This document shows positions 1-8,456 of a stretch of DNA of 64,000 bases, in pieces (the stretch's first letter is position 1; every line of letters begins with the position of its first letter). Source of the stretch: Acaudatibacter sp963835495 (GTDB lineage: Bacteria > Pseudomonadota > Alphaproteobacteria > Caulobacterales > Caulobacteraceae). The notes under the pieces were generated by a model that saw nothing but the letters and a program-made list of their open reading frames with translations, had not been told where the DNA came from and made no database searches. The position numbers and the translations under genes were made by a program. Location of the stretch: the NCBI GenBank assembly GCA_963835495.1, contig CAWIFQ010000003.1, positions 310,001-374,000 of the forward strand. Direction: 5' to 3'.

Positions 1-668
1 GAAGTCGCGGACATCGTCCGAGGTGAAGGCCGGCTTGGCCGCATAGAGCGCGTCGTAGACCGCGCTGACAAAGGCGTAGTCGTCGGGCAGATCGACCGTC
101 CAGCGCACGGCGCCTTCGTCGGCGTCCTGGCTGAAGAAGGCCTGGCGATAGAGCTCGGGATGACGGTGCAGGCCCCAGGTGACGTGCTCGTGCTCCTCGG
201 GGCTGGACGCCGGCCGGCGGCCGCGCGCAGCGCTGCGGCGGTCATCACCTCGATGTCGAGACCCTTGGGGAAGGTGCGGTGCGGCGGGGTATTGGAGCCA
301 TAGTCGGCGCCGGCGGCGGTCACGTGCGCGATGGTGGCGTCGATCACCGCCGGATCGGCGAGGGGACAGTCGCCGGTCAGCCGCACGACGTGGTCCGCCG
401 GCCCATAGGCGTCCAGCGCGCCGACGAAGCGCGCCAGCACATCGTCCAGCGGGCCGCGATGCACGGCGACGCCGGCGCGGGCCAGCACGTCGGCCAGGGC
501 GTCGTCGCTGGCGTCGACGCTGGTCGCCACCACCAGCCGATCGATTCGCTCGGCCCGCGCCACCCGCTCGATCTGACGCAGGATCATCGGCGCGCCGGCG
601 AGGGGCAAAAGCACCTTGCCCGGCAACCGGGTCGAGGACATGCGGGCTTGCAGGATGGCTAAGATCAC
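1..668 (-). CDS. SpsF-like cytidylyltransferase/glycosyltransferase family protein (3' end beyond window, frameshifted)
   Basis: Read on the minus strand from a GTG at 668, the protein begins VILAILQARMSSTRLPGKVL. This is the nucleotide-binding start of the SpsF/acylneuraminate cytidylyltransferase-like family, which supplies CMP- or other nucleotide-activated sugars for surface polysaccharides. Further on are RLTGDCPLADP and GSNTPPHRTFPKGLDIEV, both typical of the family. Near 215 the frame breaks; EEHEHVTWGLHRHPELY and the WTVDLPDDYAFV region continue in another frame down to position 1. The start lies 29 bases after the greA stop, so the two are probably co-transcribed. The substrate sugar cannot be told from the sequence. 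Confidence 0.7.
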   Translation of the reverse strand, partial: MILAILQARMSSTRLPGKVLLPLAGAPMILRQIERVARAERIDRLVVATSVDASDDALADVLARAGVAVHRGPLDDVLARFVGALDAYGPADHVVRLTGDCPLADPAVIDATIAHVTAAGADYGSNTPPHRTFPKGLDIEVMTAAALRAAAGRRPAPRSTSTSPGACTVIPSSIARPSSARTPTKAPCAGRSICPTTTPLSARSTTRSMRPSRPSPRTMSAT

Positions 669-694
669 CCCCTCCCCGCCGAGGGGAAGGGAGT
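667..694 (-). terminator. GC-rich hairpin between greA and the SpsF-like gene
   Basis: A C-rich arm (666-674 region) faces a G-rich arm (679-690 region) across a short GCCG loop, giving a strong imperfect stem. On the minus strand it lies just after the greA stop and touches the next start codon. There is no clear T-run, so it may attenuate or stabilise rather than terminate. Confidence 0.3.
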
Positions 695-696
695 TT

Positions 697-1171
697 TCAC
701 ACCCACTCGATCTTGAGGATCTCGTACGCCTTGACGCCGCCGGGGGTGTTCACCTCGACCACGTCGCCCATCTCCTTGCCGATCATGGCCCGGGCGATCG
801 GCGAGGCGATCGAGATCTTGCCCGAGCGCACGTCGGCCTCGTGTTCGCCGACGATCTGGTAGCGCGCCAATTCTCCTCGGTGTCCTCGTCGACCACGCTG
901 ACCGTGGCCCCGAATTTCACCTGCGCGCCCGAGAGCTTCGAGACGTCGATGATCTGGGCGCGCGCGATCTTGTCCTCGATCTCGGCGATCCGGCCTTCGA
1001 TCCAGCCCTGCCGATCCTTGGCGGCGTGGTATTCGGCGTTTTCCGAGAGGTCACCATGCGGCGCGCCTCCGCTATGGCGGCGATTACGGTCGGCCGCTCC
1101 AGCGTCTTCAAACGCTTCAGTTCATCGTCGAGGGCTTGATAGCCCTCGGCGGTCATCGGCACCTTTTCCAT
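697..1171 (-). CDS. greA: Transcription elongation factor GreA (two frame breaks)
   Basis: GreA rescues backtracked RNA polymerase by stimulating transcript cleavage in the secondary channel. The N-terminal coiled coil is clear from the ATG at 1171 (MEKVPMTAEGYQALDDELKRL). The hallmark GDLSENAEYHAAK segment follows but in another frame, because one C seems to be missing near 1061. A second break near 869 leads into the FKBP-like C-terminal domain (VGEHEADVRSGKISIASPIAR, then NTPGGVKAYEILKIEWV, stop 697-699). The total of about 158 codons equals normal GreA length. Both halves are fully conserved, so the breaks are probably sequence errors rather than gene decay. Confidence 0.88.
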
Positions 1172-1243
1172 ATGGGTGTTGGCTCAACTCGCCCTGCTTA
1201 AGAAATCCTCTCCGGCCGCGGGCGCGGACGTCCGGGGGGAGAA

Positions 1244-1272
1244 AGACTAGGGTCGGAAGCCCCGAAACTCAA
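1244..1272 (-). promoter_or_regulatory. Candidate sigma-70 promoter of greA
   Basis: On the minus strand TTGAGT (1267-1272) is followed after exactly 17 bases by TAGTCT (1244-1249), about 70 bases upstream of the greA ATG. The rest of the 360-base interval 1172-1532 between greA and the divergent MurA-family gene shows no recognisable gene; the short ORFs there have no family resemblance. Confidence 0.4.
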
Positions 1273-1532
1273 GAGCCCCCGCGTTGCGTTGCACCATCGG
1301 CTTGAAGCGGCGGTGCGTCGTGGCGGGTAATCTAGGGTCGCAGGACCGCCACCGCAAACGCGGCAAACAAGATCGGGTTCAACATCCAGCTTCCGGACGA
1401 GCCAGGCGCGCATTTCTCGGCCGTGGCGATGAAGGCCCGATCGTCTCGCGCACGGCGCCCCAGACGCGCTATGTACTGCCCGAAATGCGGCGGGCCTTCG
1501 CGCGTGGCGACGAAGTGGAAAGGCGGGGCTGA

Positions 1533-2843
1533 TTGGCTAATCTGATCGTGCGGGGCGGGCGTCCGCTGCGGGGCCGGGTAATCCCGTCGGCCAACAAGAA
1601 CGCGGTGCTGCCGATCCTCTGCGCCACCTTGCTCACCGACCAGCCGGTGACCTTGCGCGGCGTACCGGACATCACCGACGCGCGCCAGATCGTCGAGCTG
1701 TTCCAGCGGCTGGGCAGCGAGGTCGAGATCGACTTCGAGACCGGGCTGCTGCGCGTCTGCCATCGCGGCCAGCTGAACCCCGAGGCCGCGCGGCTGCCCG
1801 AAGGCATGCGCTCGTCGATCATGCTGATCCCGGCGTTGCTGGCCCGCCTGGGCGAGGCGCGAATCGAGGGCGACGTGAAGGGCTGCACCCTGGGCGTTCG
1901 CGAGATCGACCCGCACATCGAGGTGTTCCAGACCTTCGGCGTCGAGGTGACGCCGGAGCGAGGGCGCGCTGGCGCTGCCGACAACGTCAAGGGCGCACGG
2001 CCGGCCGTTCGACGGCGGCCAGCCACTGGCTCGACTACGCCTCGGTCACCACCACCGAGAACTTCGTGCTGTGCGCCGCGACCGCCGACGGGACCTCGAC
2101 CCTGACCAACGCCGCCTGCGAGCCGCACGTGCAGGAGTTCTGCGCCTTCCTGGCCAAGATGGGGGCGAAGATCGAAGGAATCGGCACCAGCCGGCTGGTC
2201 GTCGAGGGGGTCGAGCGCCTGAGCGGCGCCGAGCACGACTTCACCGAGGACTTCCACGAGATCGCCACCTTCCTGGCGCTGGGCGCGATCACCGGCGGCG
2301 AGGTGCAGCGTGCGCAACGCCCGCCCCGACCAGTTCCCGCTGATCGACCGCACCTTCGGCAAGTTCGGCGTGCAGGTGACGCACAAGGACGGCTGGTCGT
2401 CGCGCCCGCGCCGACGGGCCGCTGAAGATCGTCCAGCCCGTTCACCGCCTACATCCTGCCCAAGGTCGAGGCGGCGCCCTGGCCCTATCTGCCGGTCGAC
2501 CTGCTGCCGATCTTCATCGCGCTGGGGGCCAGGGCCGACGGCGAGATGCTGTTCTGGAACAAGGTCTACGAGGGCGCGCTGGGCTGGACCTCGGAGCTGG
2601 CCAAGTTCGGCGCCCATGCGCTGAGCTGCGACCCGCACCGGGTGATCACCTTCGGCGGCAAGCCGCTGGCCCCGGCCACGGTCGAGAGCCCCTACATCAT
2701 CCGCGTCGCCATCGCCCTCTTGATGCTGGCCGCCAGCATCGAGGGCAGCCTCCAAGATCCTCAACGCCGACCCGATCCGCAGAGCCCACCCCCGGTTCGT
2801 CGAGAACCTGATCGCGCTGGGGGCTGACGTGGAGTGGGCCTGA
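1533..2843 (+). CDS. murA: UDP-N-acetylglucosamine 1-carboxyvinyltransferase (MurA family), heavily frameshifted
   Basis: MurA transfers enolpyruvate from PEP to UDP-GlcNAc, the first committed step of peptidoglycan synthesis. From a TTG start at 1533 the protein shows the EPSP-synthase fold start (LIVRGGRPLRG), the Lys-Asn pair in ANKNAVLPIL, and KGCTLGVREID, whose Cys matches the catalytic fosfomycin-binding Cys. At least six frame breaks (about 1962, 2021, 2307, 2405, 2445, 2750) must be bridged to reach the C-terminal RRAHPRFVENLIALGADVEW and TGA at 2841. The total of 437 codons is normal for MurA. Motifs deviate from standard MurA (ANKNAVLP for SGAKNAALP), so this may be a second MurA-type paralog. 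The break density is the highest in the window, so a decayed paralog cannot be excluded. Confidence 0.72.
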
Positions 2844-2849
2844 GGCGGC

Positions 2850-3521
2850 TCAGGCGCCGCCCGGCAGGACGCCAGCCCGACGCATCGCGCGTGGCACATA
2901 CCAGTAGGTCCAGGCGCTCAGCAGTCCCAGCGCTGTGTAGCTGATCGGCCCGCTGATCAGCATGAACTGTTTGATCGAGACCACGAACACCAGCGTGCAG
3001 TTGATCGCGCACGCTGTCAGCAGCCCGACGCCCCAGAACAGCGTCGCAATCATCGTCGCGCGCCGGAAGGCGCCGTGCCCAGCCACGGCATCGACCGCCG
3101 CGGCGGCCTCGGCGCCCCGGCGCCGCGAGCCGGCCCGCGCCAGCTGGCCGATCAGCGGCCGGCCGATCGCCGCCGAGCCCAGGAATATGAGGCCGACCAG
3201 CCCGCCCACCAGGTTCTCGCGCAGCTGCAGGAACTTGACCCCGCCGCCGCCGGCGAAGGCGATCAGCGACAGCGCGATGCCGCTAAGCACCAGCATCGAG
3301 ATGGCGTCTACCTTGCGCCGGCGGATGAAGATGGCCACCGTCCACAGGATCGGCGGCGCCGAGGCGGCCATCAGCGCCGGCGCCGCGCCGAAGCGTCCGT
3401 TGGCCGCGCTGTAGATCGCGAACGGCAGGACGAAGTTGAACGCCAGCTCGGCGGCGACCTTCACGCCGTTGGCGCGGGCGTAGGCGATCGTCCTGGTCAG
3501 CCTGGAATCTTCGATGTTCAT
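2850..3521 (-). CDS. VC0807-family multi-pass membrane protein
   Basis: A 223-residue integral membrane protein. It resembles the VC0807 family: FNFVLPFAIYS near the start, then ASAPPILWTVAIFIRRRKVDAISML, VLSGIALSLIAF, and a C-terminal helix bundle ending in WTYWYVPRAMRRAG. Six or so hydrophobic segments are visible. Biochemical function is unknown for the family. The chosen ATG is at 3521; GTG codons at 3527 and 3530 are alternatives. The gene starts 3 bases after the upstream SDR gene ends, so the two form one minus-strand transcription unit. The C-termini of this gene and the MurA-family gene converge with only 6 bases between stops. Confidence 0.75.
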   Translation of the reverse strand: MNIEDSRLTRTIAYARANGVKVAAELAFNFVLPFAIYSAANGRFGAAPALMAASAPPILWTVAIFIRRRKVDAISMLVLSGIALSLIAFAGGGGVKFLQLRENLVGGLVGLIFLGSAAIGRPLIGQLARAGSRRRGAEAAAAVDAVAGHGAFRRATMIATLFWGVGLLTACAINCTLVFVVSIKQFMLISGPISYTALGLLSAWTYWYVPRAMRRAGVLPGGA

Positions 3522-3523
3522 CG

Positions 3524-4312
3524 TCACCACGACTGTTCTCCACGCGCCTGAACTTCGAAGCCGGCGTCGGCGAAGATGACCTGGCCGGTCATCAGCGCGT
3601 TCTCGGCGCTCACGCACCAGGCGATGAGGGCGGCCATCGCCTCGGGCGACCCGGGGTAGGCGCCGCGCAGCGGCGTCATCGCGCCCATCCGCGCCCGCAG
3701 CTCGGGGTCCGACAGGAGGTAGGCCGCGGCAGGCGTATCGATGACGCCCGGCGCGACCACGTTCAGCGCTATGCCGGCCCCGGCCCACTGCGGTCCGCAC
3801 GCCGCGCGCCGGCACCAGCGGGTCAGCGCGCGTTTGGCGCTGCCGTAGAGGTCGAGCGCAGACTTTCCGGCGGCGAGCGCGGCTTCGGCGGCGGCGCAGG
3901 CGGCGGCTTCGTCGCCCGCCAGGCAGGCGTCGACCAGCGCCGGATCGGTCGGCCCCAGCGAGCTGATCGAGGACACCACCACCGCGCTGGGCGCCGGCGA
4001 GGCCTGAAGCAGGGGGCGAAGGCCTTCGAGCGTCGCGACCGCGCCGAAGTAGTTGAGCGCCAGCATCGTCTCCGCCGGGCCGCCGCCGGCGTTGGCGACG
4101 ACCGCATCGAGCCTGCCGCCGCAAAGTCCCCTGACGCCCTCGACCAGTGCCGCGCGTCCTTGGCCAGTGGCCAGGTCCGCCAGCACGTCGCCGTCGCGCA
4201 GATCGCAAGCGATGACCCGCGCGCCGCGTTCGCGAAGATAGTGCGCGGTGGCGGCGCCGATGCCCGACGCCGCGCCGGTGACGGCGTAGGTCCGATCCCG
4301 ATGCTGCTCCAC
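3524..4312 (-). CDS. Short-chain dehydrogenase/reductase (SDR)
   Basis: A 262-residue classical SDR that would reduce or oxidise a carbonyl/alcohol with NAD(P)(H). The cofactor motif TGAASGIGAAT is near residue 13, the NAG motif is in VVANAGGGP, a Ser lies in VVSSISSLG, and the active site is YGSAKRAL. An insertion between Ser and Tyr (LVDACLAGDEAAACAAAEAAL) resembles the 3-alpha-hydroxysteroid dehydrogenase/carbonyl reductase subgroup. The substrate is unknown. It is divergent from a TetR gene with a perfect palindrome in the shared upstream region, suggesting TetR control. The membrane protein downstream is probably co-transcribed. Confidence 0.85.
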   Translation of the reverse strand: MEQHRDRTYAVTGAASGIGAATAHYLRERGARVIACDLRDGDVLADLATGQGRAALVEGVRGLCGGRLDAVVANAGGGPAETMLALNYFGAVATLEGLRPLLQASPAPSAVVVSSISSLGPTDPALVDACLAGDEAAACAAAEAALAAGKSALDLYGSAKRALTRWCRRAACGPQWAGAGIALNVVAPGVIDTPAAAYLLSDPELRARMGAMTPLRGAYPGSPEAMAALIAWCVSAENALMTGQVIFADAGFEVQARGEQSW

Positions 4313-4336
4313 GCCCTGCGCCCCTCGCTAGCCGAA

Positions 4337-4354
4337 CCGTACCGTTCGGTACGG
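4337..4354. promoter_or_regulatory. Perfect palindrome, probable TetR operator
   Basis: CCGTACCGTTCGGTACGG is an 8+2+8 perfect inverted repeat in the 110-base gap between the divergent SDR and TetR genes. It abuts the candidate TetR-gene promoter. Its size and symmetry fit a TetR-family dimer site. Confidence 0.6.
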
Positions 4355-4355
4355 C

Positions 4356-4383
4356 TTGATAGCGCGGTGCTTTCCGCTATGCA
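4356..4383 (+). promoter_or_regulatory. Candidate promoter of the TetR gene
   Basis: TTGATA (4356-4361), a 16-base spacer, and TATGCA (4378-4383), 40 bases upstream of the ATG at 4423. The palindrome at 4337-4354 touches its -35 element, consistent with autorepression. Confidence 0.45.
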
Positions 4384-4422
4384 AGGGGCTTCAGGCGCGG
4401 CAGGCGCGCGGGGCGTGACGAG

Positions 4423-5031
4423 ATGGGTGCGACAGCCGAAATCCTGGCCAAGGAGGCGCGGCGGGCCGAAATTCTCGACGCGGCGTTCGAGGAGTTCTCC
4501 CAGCACGGCTACGCCGGCGCCAGCATGGCCGCGATAGCCCGCCGCGCCCGCGCCTCGAAGGAGACCCTCTACGCCTGGTTCGAGAACAAGGAGACGTTGT
4601 TCAACACTCTGTTCGCCGCCCGCGTCGGCGCCATCGCCAGCCACGTGACCGCCGCGGCCGAGCGCGATCCGTCGCCGGCCAACGTGCTGCCGGTGATCGC
4701 CGAGGACGTGATCCGCTTCATGCTGGCGGTCGAGCCGTTCAGCCGGGCGATCGGCGGCGGGCAGGCCAGCGACGCGGCGCTGCGGCAGGTCGGCCAGACA
4801 ATCGGCGAGTGGCGCGCCCGCTTCGTCGACTACATCCTGCTCTGCCGGCAGAACGGCTACATCGCCTTCGACGACGCCCCGTTCGAACTGGTCTCGCTGT
4901 TCGTGGCGATGGCCGAAGGGGAATGGAGCCTGCGGCTCGCCACCGGCATGCTGGACGAACTCACCGACCAGATGATCCGCGACCACGCCCAGCGCGTGAC
5001 TCGCATCTTCCTCAAAGGCCTCGCGCCGTAG
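4423..5031 (+). CDS. TetR/AcrR-family transcriptional regulator
   Basis: A 202-residue one-component regulator. The N-terminal helix-turn-helix is plain (ILDAAFEEFSQHGYAGASMAAIARRARASKETLYAWFENKETLF, residues 17-60), followed by an all-helical ligand/dimerisation domain ending EWSLRLATGMLDELTDQMIRDHAQRVTRIFL. Such proteins usually repress a neighbouring divergent gene until a small hydrophobic ligand binds. Here that would be the SDR/membrane-protein unit across the palindrome at 4337-4354. It also ends 50 bases before the amidase on the same strand, so read-through into the amidase is possible. The ligand is unknown. Confidence 0.88.
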   Translation: MGATAEILAKEARRAEILDAAFEEFSQHGYAGASMAAIARRARASKETLYAWFENKETLFNTLFAARVGAIASHVTAAAERDPSPANVLPVIAEDVIRFMLAVEPFSRAIGGGQASDAALRQVGQTIGEWRARFVDYILLCRQNGYIAFDDAPFELVSLFVAMAEGEWSLRLATGMLDELTDQMIRDHAQRVTRIFLKGLAP

Positions 5032-5081
5032 CGCCGGCGCCGATAGGTTCGCGCTGAAGCGGGGCCATTTCGGAGCCATCG

Positions 5082-6485
5082 ATGCAGGAACTGTGGCGGC
5101 TGTCGGCCGGCGAACTGGCGAGGCGCATCGCGACGAAGCAGGTCTCGTCGGCTGAGGTGATCGAAGCGCACCTGGCGCGGATCGAGGCGGTCAATCCGAG
5201 GGTGAACGCAGTGGTCCGGGTGCTGGCGGACGAGGCGCGGGCGGCGGCGGCCGAGGCCGATCGCCAGGTCGCGGCCGGCGCGGTCCTGGGACCGCTGCAT
5301 GGCGTGCCATGCACGGTGAAGGAAAACATCGACATGGCCGGCCTGCCGACCACCTGGGGCGTGCCGGCGCTGGCGAATGCGATCGCGCCGACGGATGCGC
5401 CGGTGGTCGAGCGGATGCGCGCCGCGGGGGCGATCCCGATCGGGCGCACCAACCTGCCCGACATGGGGCTGCGCGTGCACAGCGACAGCTCGCTGCACGG
5501 CCTGACCCGCAATCCCTGGAATCTCGGGCGAACCGCGGGCGGGTCGAGCGGCGGCGAGGCGGCGGCGCTGGCGACCGGCATGAGCCCGATCGGCCTCGGC
5601 AACGACATCGGCGGCTCGCTGCGCAATCCGGCCAACGCCTGCGGCGTCGCCTCGATCAAGCCGACCACCGGCCGGATCCCGGACGCCGGATACGTGCCCG
5701 GCCAGGACCGCCTGCTGGCGGTGCAGCTGATGATGTCGCAAGGGCCGATGGCGCGCCGCGTCGCCGATGTGCGCCTGGGCCTGCAGGTGCTGATGGGCGC
5801 GCATCCGCGCGATCCCTGGTCGATCGATGCGCCGTTCGCGGGCAAGGTCCTTCCGCGCCCGATCCGGGTGGCCGTCGTGCCGGCGCCGCCGGGCGGCGAC
5901 ATCGATCCGGCGGTCGCCAACGCCGTTCGCCGCGCCGCCGACGTGCTGTCGGACGCCGGCTACGACGTGACCGAGACCTGCCCGCCGCGCTACGAGGAAG
6001 CCAGCGAGGTGTGGGCGCGCTTCGTGCTCGGCGACTACGGCTCGGTGCTGGACCAGATCGGCCCGATGATGGGCGAGGGCGGCCTGGCCTTCCTGGGCGC
6101 GGTGGCCCAGGCGACGGCCCCGCTGACCGACGCCGCCTCGTTCTCGGCCCTGATGAGCCAGCGCGACGGCATCGGACGGGAGTGGTCGCTGTTCATGGCC
6201 GAGCACCCGCTGGTGCTGACGCCGACCTGGGCCCGACTGCCGTTCGAGCACGGCTTCGATCTCGCCGAGCCGCTCGCCACGATCGCGCTGCTGCGGCCGG
6301 TGGTGGCGGCCAATCTGCTTGGGCTGCCGTCGGCCTGCGTGCCGGCCGGCCGCGACGCCGCCAGCGGCCTGCCGACCGGCGTGCTGCTCACCGGGCAGCG
6401 GCTGCGCGAGGACCTCTGCCTGGAGGCCGCCGAGGCGATCGAGGCGCGGTTGGGTCTCGAGACCCCGATCGACCCGGCGGGCTGA
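5082..6485 (+). CDS. Amidase-signature hydrolase
   Basis: A 467-residue amidase-signature enzyme that hydrolyses a C-N amide bond. The catalytic Ser-cisSer-Lys triad can be placed: Lys in CTVKENIDMAG, cis-Ser in RTAGGSSGGEAAAL, and nucleophile Ser in GNDIGGSLRNPA. Length and motif order match AtzE/GatA-like solitary amidases. It lacks the gatB/gatC context of a tRNA amidotransferase, so a catabolic or detoxifying role is more likely. The downstream GntR gene begins about 100 bases later, and the CoA-transferase/TonB cluster follows, so the substrate may be an amide whose acid is then CoA-activated. That link is inference. Confidence 0.87.
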   Translation: MQELWRLSAGELARRIATKQVSSAEVIEAHLARIEAVNPRVNAVVRVLADEARAAAAEADRQVAAGAVLGPLHGVPCTVKENIDMAGLPTTWGVPALANAIAPTDAPVVERMRAAGAIPIGRTNLPDMGLRVHSDSSLHGLTRNPWNLGRTAGGSSGGEAAALATGMSPIGLGNDIGGSLRNPANACGVASIKPTTGRIPDAGYVPGQDRLLAVQLMMSQGPMARRVADVRLGLQVLMGAHPRDPWSIDAPFAGKVLPRPIRVAVVPAPPGGDIDPAVANAVRRAADVLSDAGYDVTETCPPRYEEASEVWARFVLGDYGSVLDQIGPMMGEGGLAFLGAVAQATAPLTDAASFSALMSQRDGIGREWSLFMAEHPLVLTPTWARLPFEHGFDLAEPLATIALLRPVVAANLLGLPSACVPAGRDAASGLPTGVLLTGQRLREDLCLEAAEAIEARLGLETPIDPAG

Positions 6486-6525
6486 GGCTTTCGGCGCGCG
6501 CCGCCCCGGCGTTGCTGCGGCTCCG

Positions 6526-6537
6526 ATTGGATGCAAT
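6526..6537. promoter_or_regulatory. Imperfect GntR operator upstream of gntR
   Basis: ATTGGATGCAAT differs at one base from the perfect ATTGCATGCAAT core found upstream of the TonB receptor. It lies 52 bases before the GntR-gene start, which suggests autoregulation. Confidence 0.5.
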
Positions 6538-6589
6538 ACCAGCGGCCCGGGCGCGGGCCCGGCTTGGACGTCTGGGGCGAGACGCAGCG

Positions 6590-7246
6590 ATGGCGGCGGC
6601 AGTCGAGAGGGCCTACCGCACGATCCGCGACGGGATCGTCAGCGGCGTCTATCGGCCGGGCGACCATCTGACCGCGCAGGGCCTGGCGGCCGCCAGCGGC
6701 ATCAGCCGCACGCCGGTGCGCGAGGCGATGCGCCGGCTGCACTCCGAGGGGTTGATCCGGTTCATCGCCAACCGCGGCGCCTTCGTCACCAACCTCGACG
6801 AGCGCGACATCTTCAAGATCTACGACCTGCGCGTGGTGCTGGAAGGCTACGCCGCCGAGACCGCAGCGCAGGAGGCCAGCAGCGCCCAGATCGACCGGCT
6901 GGACGAACTCGCGCGGGAGATGGTCGCGGCGGTCGAGTTGTCGCCAGCGCCGGCGATCGATCGGGTGACGCAGCTCAACAGCGAGTTCCACAAGCTGATC
7001 GTCACGGCGGCGGCCAATCCGCGGCTGGAAACGGCGCTGGCGTCGATCGTCGAGATGCCGCTCGTGCTGCGCACTTTCCTTCGCTACAGCCAGCACGAGC
7101 TGCGCCGCAGCATGAACCAGCACCAGGAGCTGGTGGAGGCGCTGCGGGCGCGCGACGGGCTCTGGGCCCGCAGCGTGATGTCCAGCCACATCCTGGCCGG
7201 CCGCAACACCCTGCTGCGGAGCCTCAATCCGTCCGGCGACGACTGA
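6590..7246 (+). CDS. GntR-family regulator, FCD subfamily
   Basis: A 218-residue regulator. The winged helix-turn-helix is at residues 1-70 (YRTIRDGIVSGVYRPGDHLT, then AAASGISRTPVREAMRRLHSEGLI). An FCD-type helical effector domain follows, with YDLRVVLEGYAAETAA and the metal-site-like FHKLIV and HQELVEAL histidines. FCD regulators typically respond to carboxylic acids. The ATG at 6590 is chosen because it directly precedes the first helix. A near-perfect copy of the TTGCATGCAA operator lies just upstream, with further copies before the TonB receptor and the SnoaL-like gene. It is therefore the best candidate to control the whole 5-13 kb catabolic island. Confidence 0.86.
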   Translation: MAAAVERAYRTIRDGIVSGVYRPGDHLTAQGLAAASGISRTPVREAMRRLHSEGLIRFIANRGAFVTNLDERDIFKIYDLRVVLEGYAAETAAQEASSAQIDRLDELAREMVAAVELSPAPAIDRVTQLNSEFHKLIVTAAANPRLETALASIVEMPLVLRTFLRYSQHELRRSMNQHQELVEALRARDGLWARSVMSSHILAGRNTLLRSLNPSGDD

Positions 7247-7256
7247 TCTCAGAGGC

Positions 7257-8447
7257 TCAGACTACCCCCGCCGCCCGCAGCAATTCCAGCTCAACCGGGC
7301 CAAGACCCAGTTCGGCGAACACCTCCTCGTTGTCCTGCCCGACCGCCTGGGAGGCGGCGGTGCGCACCGAGCCGGGCGAGCGCGACAGCTTGGGAAAGGC
7401 GTTCTGCATCGGCAGGCGGCCCCAGCGGGGGTGATCCAGCTCGATCAGCGCCGTGCGGGCCTGGAAGTGCGGGTCGGCCAGCATGTCGGCGGCGCGGTAG
7501 ATCTTCCCGGCCGGCACAGCGGCCTCGATCATCGCCGCCTCGACCTGCGCCACCGTGCGCTCGCGGGTCCAGGCTTCGATCAGCGCATCGAGCTCGGCCT
7601 GGCGCTCGCCGCGGGCAAGGTGGGTGGCGTAGCGCGGATCGGCGCCCAGTTCGGGGCGGCCGATGGCGTGGGCGAGCCGCTGGAACACCGAGTCCTGGTT
7701 CGCGGCGATCAGGTAGTCGCCGTCCTGGCAGCGGTAGACGTTGGATGGCGCGACGCCCGGCAGGATCGAGCCCGAGCGCTCGCGCACGTAGCCCGCCAGC
7801 GCATAGTCGGGGACAAGGCTCTCCATCACGTGCAGCACGCTCTCGTAGAGCGATGAGTCGACGACCTGGCCATCGCCGGTCGCCTCGCGGTGGCGCAGGG
7901 CGGCCAGGGCCCCGACGCAGCCGAAGGTGGCGGCCAGACTGTCGCCGATCGAGACCCCCATGCGCGAGGGCGGCCGGTCAGGATCGCCGACGATATGGCG
8001 CCAGCCGCCCATGGCCTCGCCGATGCCGCCGAAGCCGGCGCGTCCCGCATAGGGTCCGGTCTGGCCATAGCCGGAGATGCGCACGACGATCAGGCCGGGA
8101 TTGTCCTGGTGCAGCCGCTCGGGCCCCAGGTTCCAGCCTTCCAGCGTGCCGGGCCGGAAGTTCTCGATCAGGATGTCGGCGCGACCGATCAGTCGGCGCG
8201 CCAACGCCTGCCCCTCGGGCTTGCGCAGATCGAGCGAGATGGTGCGCTTGTTGCGCCCCAGGATCTCCCAGAACAGCGGGAAGCCCGGCTGGCCCCACTC
8301 GCGCATCGGATCGCCGCGGCCAGGGGCCTCGACCTTGACCACGTCGGCGCCGAGATCGCCGAGCAGCTGGCCGCAGAACGGGCCGGCGATCAGCTGGCCC
8401 ATCTCGATGACGCGCACGCCCTCGAGCGGGCCCCGAGTCTCCGCCAT
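7257..8447 (-). CDS. Family III CoA-transferase (CaiB/BaiF type)
   Basis: A 396-residue class III CoA-transferase that moves CoA between carboxylic acids through an aspartyl intermediate. Family markers: LEGVRVIEMGQLIAGPFCGQ at the start, DLGADVVKVE, NKRTISLDLRKPEG, and the catalytic Asp in QVVDSSLYES. Length is standard. The start lies 9 bases from the TonB-receptor stop on the same strand, so receptor and transferase are almost certainly one operon. The pairing suggests uptake of a carboxylic acid (or precursor) followed by CoA activation. The CoA donor and acceptor cannot be named. Confidence 0.9.
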   Translation of the reverse strand: MAETRGPLEGVRVIEMGQLIAGPFCGQLLGDLGADVVKVEAPGRGDPMREWGQPGFPLFWEILGRNKRTISLDLRKPEGQALARRLIGRADILIENFRPGTLEGWNLGPERLHQDNPGLIVVRISGYGQTGPYAGRAGFGGIGEAMGGWRHIVGDPDRPPSRMGVSIGDSLAATFGCVGALAALRHREATGDGQVVDSSLYESVLHVMESLVPDYALAGYVRERSGSILPGVAPSNVYRCQDGDYLIAANQDSVFQRLAHAIGRPELGADPRYATHLARGERQAELDALIEAWTRERTVAQVEAAMIEAAVPAGKIYRAADMLADPHFQARTALIELDHPRWGRLPMQNAFPKLSRSPGSVRTAASQAVGQDNEEVFAELGLGPVELELLRAAGVV

Positions 8448-8456
8448 GAAAGCGTC

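Noticed and set aside
1198..1532. Short ORFs on both strands between greA and the MurA-family gene
   Set aside because: No family resemblance, arginine/proline-rich shadow composition, and the region carries the greA promoter.
2850..4208. A 452-codon fusion ORF joining a shadow of the SDR gene to the VC0807 protein
   Set aside because: The first half is the SDR gene in the wrong frame; the true membrane protein starts at 3521.
5082..6485. Calling the amidase GatA (tRNA amidotransferase)
   Set aside because: No gatB or gatC nearby and the setting is catabolic.
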